Made by a program: the position numbers and the translations under genes
Part shown: positions 1 to 7,332 of the stretch, in pieces
How the letters are laid out: every line of letters starts with the position of its first letter
Position numbering within the stretch: the first letter of the stretch is position 1
Assembly: GCA_005223375.1 (NCBI GenBank)
Contig: RXOD01006185.1
Span: forward strand, 1 to 11,019
Origin: Amoebophrya sp. AT5.2
Taxonomy: Eukaryota; Sar; Dinophyceae; Syndiniales; Amoebophryaceae
DNA length: 11,019 bases
Direction of reading: 5' to 3'
Notes under the pieces: model-generated
What the model was told of the DNA's origin: nothing
Seen by the model: only the letters and a program-made list of their open reading frames with translations
The model's database searches: none

Positions 1-1286
1 CCGCCGGGAGCGGAACCCGAGGTTCGTTGCGGTGGGGCGGCGCGAGAAGCGACCTCCTGCTCCTGCTGCTGCCGATCCAGGCCATCCAACCAGGACGCCC
101 ACGCGTTGTGCCCGTCCTCCTCGGAGGCGCCGGAGCTGCTCCGCGGCGGCGCGGCGGCAAAGCCCTGTGCCGACGCGGCGCTGCCCTCCGCCCTGCTGTG
201 CCACTGCGGCGGCGTGTTCGCGCCCGCCTCCTGCCTCTGGTGATTCGTGTGACCCTCCCCTACCGCTTCTGCGCCCGCGATTTCCGGCGCCGCCGACACT
301 CCATCCATCCCGCCAGCTGGGTCCGCCACGCTCTTCCGCGCCTGCCGCAGGAGTTCTGCGAATAGGCGGAGGTACAACGCGCTCGCCGCGTAGAAGTTCA
401 GAATGCCTTCTTTCGACGCCTCCACGACTAGCAGCAGGTGTGTGACTCTATGGTGGGACCAGCCGGTAAGTCAGTAGCTTTGTGGTAAAGAGTAAGTGAA
501 ATTGGGGGGTCCTCGGGGTGTCGTTTGGCTACTTATGCCCTGGGAAGAGGCTGCCGCAAGTAGGAGCACCGGCGCCTTCTCGCGGCTTCGGCAGGGTGGA
601 CTGCAGCTGCACTCTTGCAGCTTAGAGCTGACAACAAGTCTCCACCCTAGGCGCCTTCGTTTGGGTTTGCGCCGCTTTCAAGTCCTATCACCCTGCTCGT
701 CAGTGGCTTTCCCCTACCACTTCCCGCTACCATTGGCTCATCTCCCAATCGGGGGACGGCGCCCCTGCTCGCCATCGATCAATCCGGCATTTGTGAAACC
801 GAGCCCCCGACTCCTTCGCGCCGGGTACGGATCTTCGAGCAGCACTCGCCACTAAATTATGGGACCGACGCCGACCCACTGCCACTGCCTGCTACAGCTA
901 CTATTTAAACTCATCTTTCTAAAACTACTAACTTGCTTATGCCTGTGCCTCCTAGTACCTACCTCACTTACCAGCGCTGGTTTTTCTCGATAGACCCAGT
1001 CCTGCTGCTGCATGACGTCCCAAGTGTCCCCCAAGTCGAGCAGGTCGAACCAGACTCGCCTAACCAGCACGGCCAGCTGCGGCAGCGACAGACAGCGCTC
1101 CAGCACTGCCATCACTTCCTTGACCTCCACCGCGTGCGGGAAGAAGTTCGGCACCGCGAGCAGTTCGCCGACGAGAGACCGCAAGTTTGCGTACACGGCC
1201 TCTGCCGACTGCAGGCCGTCGTTTGGCCCCGGCGACTGCGGGGAGGACGACGACTGCGAACCCCCCGACTGGAACCAGTCGAACAT
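1..1286 (-). CDS. Unrecognised protein, 5' part, at least two exons, runs off the left edge
   Basis: I do not recognise this protein. Exon 1 starts at ATG 1286, directly after an in-frame TAA. It encodes a Ser/Gln/Pro-rich start (residues 5-25), then a helical leucine-rich stretch (about 30-90) with motifs such as VGELLAVPNFFP and VWFDLLDLGDTWD. A second minus-strand frame is open from about 470 to base 1 and reads like a coding exon: LNFYAASALYLRLFAELL near its start, then an Ala/Gly/Ser-rich low-complexity stretch with QQQEQE. I join them as exon 1286-959 and exon 427-1 (GTAG|GTACT donor, CTAG|TCGTGG acceptor, phase 1), giving about 251 residues before the edge. Other donors are possible, including CTG|GTAAGT at 971 and GTAA|GTGAG at 967. 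The alternating leucine-rich helices suggest an alpha-helical scaffold, but that is a guess. Confidence 0.6.
428..958 (-). other. Probable 531-bp intron of the left-edge gene
   Basis: This stretch separates two coding-like minus-strand blocks and holds no convincing coding sequence; the open frames in it look like chance. The donor chosen begins GTACTAGG and the acceptor ends CTGCTGCTAG; this pair keeps phase 1. It is much longer than the other introns here (85-246 bp), so a small exon could be hidden inside, and the exact ends are uncertain. Confidence 0.4.
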
Positions 1287-1367
1287 TTATTCTCGATCGA
1301 GTGCTACGACTCCCGCGGCGGCCCGCAAACGGCCCAGCAGCCTCTTCATCCCAGAGCTCCGCGGCAT
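1287..1367 (-). other. Upstream ORF of 26 codons abutting the next start codon
   Basis: A small reading frame runs from ATG 1367 to TAA at 1289-1287, and the TAA touches the ATG of the left-edge gene (TAAATG). It is in the same frame as the main ORF. The peptide is Arg/Leu/Ala-rich (KRLLGRLRAAAG) and has no acidic residue until its end, which resembles an organelle presequence. Its frame is also open upstream as far as a TAA at about 1449. It could be a regulatory uORF, part of an unrecognised upstream exon, or chance. Confidence 0.3.
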
Positions 1368-1442
1368 GCTGGAGTCGGATCCTCCCAAGCGAAGCTCGCC
1401 GCCGGCACTCCCGGCCCCCCAGGCGCTGTCACGAGGAAGTGA

Positions 1443-1450
1443 AAGTACTT
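1443..1450. promoter_or_regulatory. AAGTACTT palindrome upstream of the left-edge gene
   Basis: Exact copy of the recurrent 8-bp palindrome, about 157 bases before ATG 1286. Read on the minus strand it is followed by a pyrimidine-rich run (TACTTTCACTTCCTCG) and then GACAG at 1430-1426. That arrangement looks like a 3' splice acceptor (cis or trans). Confidence 0.35.
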
Positions 1451-2008
1451 ATAATTCGGCGAGAGCACCACATTTTTCAGATTCATCTGCTAAAACAAAG
1501 CACATATCATCCGAGAAAGTTCACTGCAGTGAAGAGTAGTGCGACACAAATGAGGAATAAGGTTGTACTTAGATTGGCAGTTGAGCAAAAAGTATGTTGC
1601 GAAGAAATGTTCAGACATGCGGTCGCTGCAGTCAGAAAAAAGGATTTGGTTATGCACGAAAGGACATGATCTGCAGATCCCGAATGGAGGCGGGAGATGG
1701 GTCCTCACTAAAGATTTCGCTCCTCGGACATTCCATTGGAATTAAATTGGTCTCGCGATAGATGACACGTAACAGACGTTGTTTTCTGGAATTCACGATC
1801 GATCCGGAGGCATCAGACAGAACAATCGCTTGGCCTCACCTGACGCTTTCATCGCAGCCACAGATGACTGCCGACTTTACCAGTTTATTCCGTCGTTACT
1901 GCAAAATCACGCAGCCTTCAAAGTTGATCGCTGCTAACACTGCGCCGCAAAAGTAAAAGACATACTTCAGTAGTAGTAAGCCCTCGAAGGACAGCATCGA
2001 CTCGGAGC
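1451..2008. other. Intergenic spacer between the RED gene and the left-edge gene
   Basis: No convincing gene. It should hold the RED 3' untranslated region. The region is more AT-rich than the coding blocks, with short chance ORFs on both strands. A small AGTAGTAGTAAG run sits near 1968. No RNA gene or terminator was recognised. Confidence 0.5.
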
Positions 2009-4252
2009 TCAAAAAAGCTTCGATCGTTTCGCCGCGGGTTGCGCAGTTTCCATGTCACCGAACTTCCGCAGTTTTCCTCCCTCCTTTAGCTTGTTTATTG
2101 CGTCCAGTTCCTGGTCCACCGACTTGAACTTCCTCCCCTGTTCCCCAGCGCCGGCCCCCCCGCCAGCGCCCTGGCCGCGCGACGCGAAGAATTTCGCGCC
2201 GTCGGTCGTGTCCTGTTCCATCCGCGCGGCGAGCTTCTTCTGCTTTTTCTTCGACAGTTTGTCCCACTCTTCTTCCTCCTGGATCTGCGCCGCGATGGTC
2301 TCCTTGTCGTGTCGGAAATGATTGGGATCCGCCGACAACTCCTGGCCGTAGGCGTCGGAATCCCGCCCCAGACCCTCGGTCAGCTGCCGCAGGCGCTGCT
2401 CCTTTTCGCGGCGCCGCTCCTGCGCCCGTTCCGCGATGCCGGCGGCCGTGTCCGCGAAATTGTGGTCCTTGTAGTACCCCGTGCCCCGCTCCTTCGTCGT
2501 GAAGATGTAGCCGCGGCGACTGCCCTTATAACTCCGGCTCGGCAAGAACTCATCACCGTCACCGCCGCCGAGGTGTTGCTGTTGCTCGTTGTCCTCTGAG
2601 AGCCCACTGTTTTCGCTGCTGGACTCGTCCAGCTGGTCGAAGAACGAGCCGCCGCCCTTCTTCCTAGCACGGCCACCTCCTGCCTTCGTGCTGCGCACGC
2701 GATCGCGCAACTCCTTTTCGCGCTCGAGGTCCCGCGCTTTTGCCACCACACCGGGAAGGCCCTGCTTTGAGGAAGAGGCGGAGACGGCGGCGCCCCGGAC
2801 TGTGCTCTTGAGCAGATCCGCGAACGAACCCGAGCCGCCGAAGATGTCGTCGCTTTTTTGCTTCTCGTGCTTGCTCCGCCGTGACGAGCTGCTCGCCGCG
2901 TGCTCACCGCTTCCGGCCAGCGGCCTACTACCGTTTGTGCTCCCCGCACCACCACCGTGTCTCCTATGCCTTTCCCCCGCGGCGTTTGCATCCCGCCCAT
3001 GATCGGAGAAGGCATCCCCCGCCATCGATCCAGCACTACTATTCCCCCCACCCCCGCCAAGGGCCTTGCCACCTCCGAGGCCCAGGAGACCCTTTTTCCG
3101 CAGCTTTTTGTTGGCCTTGAACTCCTGCATCGTCTCTTTCAGGTGCGCCAGCAGTTTTCTGTCCAGGTACTCGCACTTGAATCTTTCGTCGACTTTGGGG
3201 CACTCGTCCTTCGACCGCGTGCCGTACACCGGGCGTTCCTCGATATCGTACAGCCCGGTCGCGAAGCAGTAAAACGTCCGCTGCGGCAAAAAGGTCGCGG
3301 GCCCGGATTTTACGCGGTCCCCGCCGTACAGCCGCTGGTGCATCTTGTTTAGGTTCGTCCGAAACCCGATCTGGTCGGGGTGGAGCGACTTCACGAGCGC
3401 GGTCTCCACGCGCTGCGCGAGCAAAGACTTGGACGCCTTCTTCTCGTGCTGCACCTGTCGGACGGCGGCGCGCCTGCCGAGATTTCCATTTATTGTCGGG
3501 CAAAATTTATTTTTCCTAGATCGAAATCGAATCGATATCGAATGAAAAAACAAAAAGAGCAGCGCACCCAAGCGGCGTAGATAAGTATGCCGGTAAAATT
3601 GTGAGACCGGTAAAATTGTGAGACCATATGCCTATGGCACCTCCTTGTTCTACGTAAGGGCATGAGTGATGCAGTTTCAACAATCAGGCAGACCTGATGG
3701 CCAAAAAGTAGAAGAGTACTGCTCCAGAATTTTGGTGTCCGCGTCTGTTTTTCCCCCCACTTGTTCTCGCTGGATCTCCTTCCTCCGCTGCGCCAGCAGC
3801 GCTTCGTCTAGCCCCTTCACCCAGTGTGTGTGCTCGGCGTCCCCGCCCATGTATTTGGACTCCTCTGCTGAGATCGTCTGAAACTTTTCCAGCGTCTTCG
3901 CCAGCTCGCCCTCCTGTGCCCTCCGCTGCGCCGCGAGGTCCACGTACCCCGGCCCCGCCGAGCCGTCCTGATTTGCTTCGCCTCCGGCCTCTGCTTTCTT
4001 GCTCGCGGTAGTTTGGGCACCTGCTTTCAGCTTCTCCTTGTCCTTGAGCTGCTGCGCCTTCTGTTTCTCCTTGTAGAACTGTTTCCGCTCCTTCACCGCA
4101 ATGCGCTTCGCCGCCGCCGCATCCTTCTGCGCCCCGCCGCCGTACGGTCCCACCACGCCCGCGTCGCCGCCCCCGGTAGTGGATGAGGGGGCGGAGTCGC
4201 CCTGGTAGCCCTGGCCACCAGGCGTCATCATGAACTGCATCGCGCGGCGCAT
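2009..4252 (-). CDS. IK: RED/IK (SMU2) family spliceosomal protein, two exons, 665 aa
   Basis: RED/IK is a nuclear spliceosome component that works with SMU1 in activating the B complex. Exon 1 is 4252-3720, exon 2 is 3473-2009, and the joint falls in codon 178 (phase 2). Exon 1 carries the RED signature YMGGDAEHTHWVKGLDEALL (135-154), preceded by a basic KERKQFYKEKQK segment and a YVDLAAQRR stretch resembling the family's YRDRAKERR. Exon 2 carries the second conserved block: FLPQRTFYCF (239-248), RSKDECP (264-270) and the basic KANKKLRKKG. DDIF at 386-389 resembles the family's NIFDDIG element, and the C-terminus is a charged helix ending in KRSKLF. The ATG at 4252 (CACAATGC) is chosen because the 33 residues upstream are not RED-like. 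The Arg-Glu/Arg-Asp repeats that give the family its name are absent; Gly/Ser/Ala-rich linkers lie there instead. Family assignment is by remembered motifs. Confidence 0.88.
3474..3719 (-). other. Intron of the RED gene, 246 bp
   Basis: The donor is GAGCA|GTACTCTTC and the acceptor is CTCGGCAG|GCGCGCC. The joint is phase 2 and connects ILEQ to RAAVRQVQH, as expected between the two conserved RED blocks. Without splicing, the exon 1 frame stops after GLPDC and the exon 2 frame has an unrelated Phe/Ser/Arg-rich start. An alternative donor, TCAG|GTCTGC at 3694, would be phase 1 and does not match this acceptor. Confidence 0.8.
3590..3623. repeat. Tandem 17-bp repeat, two perfect copies, in the RED intron
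   Basis: CCGGTAAAATTGTGAGA occurs at 3590-3606 and again without a gap at 3607-3623; the next two bases (CC) begin a third copy. It lies wholly inside the intron, so it does not touch the protein. Confidence 0.9.
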
Positions 4253-4261
4253 TGTGGCAAG

Positions 4262-4277
4262 AAATAAGTACTTATTT
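4262..4277. promoter_or_regulatory. 16-bp perfect palindrome just upstream of the RED start codon
   Basis: AAATAAGTACTTATTT is its own reverse complement and contains the recurrent AAGTACTT core (4266-4273). On the minus strand it ends 9 bases before the RED ATG (4252). It could be a core-promoter element or a binding site for a dimeric protein. AATAAG could also act as a splice acceptor. None of these is shown by the sequence alone. Confidence 0.4.
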
Positions 4278-4466
4278 TCTATTCTTATGACATGTACTCG
4301 AGCCGCTAAAAAACATCCTTTCCCCAACAATCCGACGAATGAAAAAAGCACGCGAAGAGGAGGAAAAAGCCGCTGTGGAGCAGGGGGTCGCTGGCGAGTT
4401 TCGTATGAGTTACTCTTTCAGTATAGGAAGTGGCATGGTCATTTTTTGAGTGCGACACCACGCTGT

Positions 4467-4700
4467 TCATCGTGCACGCCAGGCGAAACAGAGAGAAAGA
4501 GAGATCCGGGTTGTCGCCGGATCAGGTCGACGGGGGATCCTTTGCACGATCAAGCCGATAAACTGCTCCTGGCACAGCAGCGAACAGTCCCGAAATGCGC
4601 GTCGCCGTGGCCTTTCCGCGTCGAGGACCTTGCGGGATTTCGCGATTTCCCAGAACCAATTTTTGCATGTGTACAGGAGTTCTTTATGGCGCAAGATCAT
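4467..4700 (-). CDS. Doubtful small ORF, 77 aa
   Basis: I do not recognise the product. The frame starts at ATG 4700 and encodes a short basic protein with four Trp and a Cys-containing segment, FRDCSLLCQEQFIGLIVQRI. Its only positive sign is context: an exact AAGTACTT (4713-4720) sits 12 bases before the ATG, almost the same spacing as at the RED start (13 bases). Codon use is less GC-biased than in the firm genes, and 77 codons can arise by chance. It may instead be spacer or part of a RED leader. Confidence 0.2.
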   Translation of the reverse strand: MILRHKELLYTCKNWFWEIAKSRKVLDAERPRRRAFRDCSLLCQEQFIGLIVQRIPRRPDPATTRISLSLCFAWRAR

Positions 4701-4712
4701 CGAATGCGGATA

Positions 4713-4720
4713 AAGTACTT
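4713..4720. promoter_or_regulatory. AAGTACTT palindrome in the EFHB-RED spacer
   Basis: Exact copy of the recurrent palindrome, read on the minus strand as ACAAGTACTTTATCC. It lies 12 bases upstream of the doubtful 77-codon ORF and about 460 bases upstream of RED. Confidence 0.3.
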
Positions 4721-4799
4721 GTAGATGCTGCTTAAACTTGAGTTCCTGCTCTGCTCTTCACAGGCACTTTGTTTGCAATCAGTTGGATAGACCTATATC

Positions 4800-4865
4800 T
4801 CCGATACCGCGCAGTCATAGCGGTGGCTTTCCGATAGGTTTTGTAGCCGAATCGGCCCTCCGATA
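4800..4865. repeat. Three TCCGATA heptamers at about 30-bp spacing
   Basis: TCCGATA starts at 4800, 4830 and 4859; the last two continue as TCCGATAGGT. The sequence between copies is not conserved, except for a GCCGA-A-TCGGC inverted repeat at 4846-4856 carrying related CCGA/TCGG halves. It could be a cluster of binding sites downstream of the EFHB-like gene, or chance. Confidence 0.35.
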
Positions 4866-5074
4866 GGTGAATATGGGTAAAACAGTTGAATAAGTGGCTC
4901 TGTTCAGATAAGTAGTAGCTGCAGTTTCGCGCGTCGCAGCATCAGGACAGCAGGTCGGTTCCGCCACTGTCGATTCGAGGACCGACGAGAGCGGAGGACT
5001 TCCTAGCTGAATCATATGGACGGGTCGTTTAGGTAGGAGAAGCCCTCCAAAAACACAACAGTCTGCGTCTTCTA

Positions 5075-7268
5075 CTAGCTGCCCCGGATGGCTCCTTCGA
5101 CCTTGCGCTCGATCTTGCTCCCGTGCAGGTAGAGAATCGCGTCCAACGAAACCAGCGCGATGCCGTCGTCGAACAGCTCGAGGCAGGCGTCGAAAAGGTG
5201 GTCAAAGTTCTCGAACTCGTACCCCGCTCCCTTCAATATGGCGCGACACTCCTCACGCTCGCGGCGGATCAAAAACTCCTTGTCCATAATGCCCTTTATC
5301 TCGAACCTGCCGAGTTCCGATTGGCGCGAAGGATTCCTTCGAGGAAACTTGGCAATGCAGGACAGATGATGAAAACCAATGTTTTATTTTTTTATAAAAG
5401 TGAAAGTAGGTTGCTAAAAATGCTAATGCGAACCTCTGTGGGTTCAGGAGCGGGCCCGCGCCCACTTCGTCCCCGTAGTTTTGGACGTCCGCGAGCCCCC
5501 GCTTCGAAGGGTCCGGCGCGGGTCGGTCGAACCTGACACTCGGCACGCCGTAGAGCCTCGCCGGGTCTTTGGACACGTTGCGCCGCCCCACGATCGTGCA
5601 TTTTCCGAGGTTCGCGTCCGGAACGTTGTCGGCGTCGGTGTACGTCCCTTGCATACACTTTGCAGCGGTGTCGTTGGCGCCGGCTGACACTATGCCGAAA
5701 CCCCGTGCGGGCGTCTGTCATTACGGGTCGATGGCAGTCGATTTAAGACCTATGAAGAATCCTGAAGTCTGAACCTGATCATGAGCAAGGGATAGGAAGT
5801 GATGAAAAAGTACTTTGATGTGGCCTTGGCAGTAGTTTCGGGACTTCCCGAGTGGCTCGCGCGTGACGTCTCGATAGTCGGAGAGCGTTATTGTGCCAAT
5901 CTTGGTTTTGGCCATCCGCCCAGCGTCGTCAACCGTCCAGTCGAGCGCGCCTGTGTTTCAGATATTCAGACGAAGATTGATATTTCAGGATCGTATAAAA
6001 ATAAATTAATATTGCCGAAGATTGATAAAAGGAGTGCTTAGCGAAATAAAGAGAAAGCTTCCAACGGCTGCAACCTTTGGCTCCCCCGCTCTCTCCACCC
6101 ATGTCTTTGTCAGTGACGCCGTATCTGAAGTCGGGATCCTTGGCTGCCGTCGGCCAATTGTAATTCCTGTTTGCCTGCTCGCCCGGACCGTAGTTGCCTG
6201 ACGTTAACATCGTCACGTCATCATGGACGAGGAGATTTTCATGGAGATGGAACGCCCACCCTACTACTACTTGCCGCACCCAATAAACGAAAATGCGAGC
6301 AGAGACGAGAGAGACGAGCAGACACTACTATTGATTGTGATACCGTGCGTGAATCGGTACATCTCGATGACCTCCTTCGAGTCGGGCTGCACGCCTCGCG
6401 GGAATATGATCTCCTTTCCGTCCTCGTCTGAGCCCAGCGACTCCTTCCCGAAACCTTTGTGGGCCGCGTTGTTTTCATTTCCAACCGGCGACGCTACACT
6501 AGCGGTCAGATTTAAGCTATAGCGATCAAAAGCGATTCGAGGTCGAGCATGGATGGACTAGTAGTAGTACCGACGAAGTCTGCGTTTCTCGTGAGCCCCG
6601 GTAGCTCGTGTCCCCGCACGAAGGTTTTGCCCAGCGGCTCCATCTTCGTGCTCTTGTAAACCGACTCGGCGCACCGGTTCTTGTACCTGTGCTCGGTTAA
6701 CGTTAAAGTTGATCAGTTCAGCCGTGTTACATCTTCAATGGGTGGAAAAAAAAAGCCAAAGCAGGTGGTACTCTGCTATGCCCAAGAGCAGCCCGTCCCT
6801 GAAGGTGCGTTCAACGGTTTCGCCCTTGTCGGAGTGTATGCCGTAGCGAAACGATTCGTCGGGCAACTTTTGGTCCGCGAGCCCATGGTGCACGTGGATC
6901 TCTCCGGGCACCAGGTTCTTACGGTACCTCCGATGGAATTTTTGGAAACCGATGAATTTCTATTTGTTTCATTGATTGCGCAAATTTAAGTATTTTTCAT
7001 TGCCGACGTCGTCGGAGGCCAAGTATCGGTGACACAGAGGCGAAGTAGCTTCTAAATAGAATGATTATAGCGATAAGTACTTTCTCTGCTCCGGCGGCGT
7101 TGGTGGTCTCGGGAAGTAGATGTCGGACTGTAGGTCGCGCTCGGTTGTGTCCTTGAAGATGCTGGTCGACTTCCCCGCGGGTCGCACCCCGTCGTACGGG
7201 TCTCGAAACAGCCCCGCATCCTTCGACCGCTGGTACGAGGTCGTCTCGACCTCCAGCTCGTCCGCCAT
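5075..7268 (-). CDS. EFHB: EFHB/CFAP21-like ciliary microtubule inner protein, eight exons, 447 aa
   Basis: EFHB (CFAP21) lines the inside of axonemal doublet microtubules. Exons: 7268-7081, 6927-6772, 6686-6571, 6454-6344, 6197-6075, 5950-5814, 5714-5434, 5306-5075. All seven joints are GT-AG and keep one frame from MADELEVE to the stop. Family-like blocks appear in order: EIHVHHGLAD (72-81), MEPLGKTFVRGHELPGL (130-146), GNYGPGEQANRNYNWP (191-206), FRYGV (214-218), REPLGKSRNYC (262-272), GFGIVS (282-287), LYGVPSVRFDRPAPD (331-345) and NYGDEVGAGPLLNPQRFE (356-373). The C-terminus (374-447) looks like a weak EF-hand-type helical pair without a canonical calcium loop. The start gives CAGTACTATGG context. 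The protein is shorter than animal EFHB and shows no clear EF-hand loops, so it may be a plain CFAP21-type protein or a close paralogue. The exon joins are firm; the family name rests on remembered motifs. Confidence 0.8.
5307..5433 (-). other. EFHB-like intron 7, 127 bp
   Basis: The donor is CAGAG|GTTCGCATT and the acceptor is CGGCAG|GTTCGAG, phase 2, joining LLNPQR to FEIKG. GTTCG (AGGTTCG with the flanking AG) is repeated at the start of the intron and the start of the next exon. Confidence 0.85.
5715..5813 (-). other. EFHB-like intron 6, 99 bp
   Basis: The donor is ATCAAA|GTACTTTTTC and the acceptor is AATGACAG|ACGCCC, phase 0. The donor sits in an AAGTACTT copy (5808-5815), which extends to the 10-bp palindrome AAAGTACTTT. 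Confidence 0.75.
5951..6074 (-). other. EFHB-like intron 5, 124 bp
   Basis: The donor is CCAAAG|GTTGCAG and the acceptor is GAAACACAG|GCGCGCTC, phase 1. It contains a 12-bp direct repeat (CGAAGATTGATA on the plus strand at 5971-5982 and 6016-6027) and is AT-rich. Confidence 0.85.
6198..6343 (-). other. EFHB-like intron 4, 146 bp
   Basis: The donor is CGCACG|GTATCAC and the acceptor is TTAACGTCAG|GCAACTAC, phase 1. The joint rebuilds the conserved HGNYGPGEQ block across the junction, which strongly supports it. Confidence 0.85.
6455..6570 (-). other. EFHB-like intron 3, 116 bp
   Basis: The donor is TTCGTCG|GTACTACTAC and the acceptor is GGCCCACAAAG|GTTTCGGG, phase 1, joining NADFV-G to FGKESLG. 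The intron starts with a GTACTACTACTAG run. Confidence 0.8.
6687..6771 (-). other. EFHB-like intron 2, 85 bp
   Basis: The donor is ATAGCAGA|GTACCACC and the acceptor is CGAGCACAG|GTACAAG, phase 2. GTAC is present at the first bases of the intron and again at the first bases of the next exon. A T-rich tract follows the donor. Confidence 0.85.
6928..7080 (-). other. EFHB-like intron 1, 153 bp
   Basis: The donor is CAGAGAAA|GTACTTATC and the acceptor is CCATCGGAG|GTACCG, phase 2, giving PPEQRKYRKNLVPGE at the joint. GTAC begins both the intron and the next exon, and the donor is an AAGTACTT copy (7075-7082). Confidence 0.85.
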
Positions 7269-7318
7269 AGTACTGCCGCAGAAAATGTAATCTCTAGAAG
7301 TACCACTTGCAGCTTCTG

Positions 7319-7332
7319 CCTAAGTACTTAGG
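7319..7332. promoter_or_regulatory. 14-bp perfect palindrome upstream of the EFHB-like gene
   Basis: CCTAAGTACTTAGG is self-complementary around an AAGTACTT core (7322-7329) and begins about 50 bases before ATG 7268. Between it and the ATG lies a CATTTTCTGCGGCAG stretch that could serve as a 3' splice acceptor three bases before the ATG. Confidence 0.35.

Larger units (their letters stand above)
4278..5074. other. Intergenic spacer between the EFHB-like gene and the RED gene
   Basis: Holds the 3' flank of the EFHB-like gene and the 5' flank of RED. Besides the doubtful minus-strand ORF at 4467-4700, I see no coding block. TCCGATA occurs at 4800-4806, 4830-4836 and 4859-4865, spaced 30 and 29 bases. 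GATAAGTA occurs at 4907-4914. Confidence 0.45.

Noticed and set aside
496..855. 119-codon plus-strand frame in the proposed intron of the left-edge gene
   Set aside because: Low-complexity translation with no motif; it lies between two better supported minus-strand exons.
1285..1290. AATAAA on the minus strand as a polyadenylation signal
   Set aside because: It overlaps a start codon at the 5' end of a gene, so the match is coincidental.
3474..3571. Extending RED exon 2 upstream to the ATG at 3571 as a separate gene
   Set aside because: The first 33 residues are Phe/Ser/Arg-rich and not RED-like, and the two RED blocks join in frame across a GT-AG intron.
4253..4351. Earlier in-frame ATG at 4351 as the RED start
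   Set aside because: The added 33 hydrophobic residues have no family counterpart and cover the palindromic upstream element; ATG 4252 has a better context.
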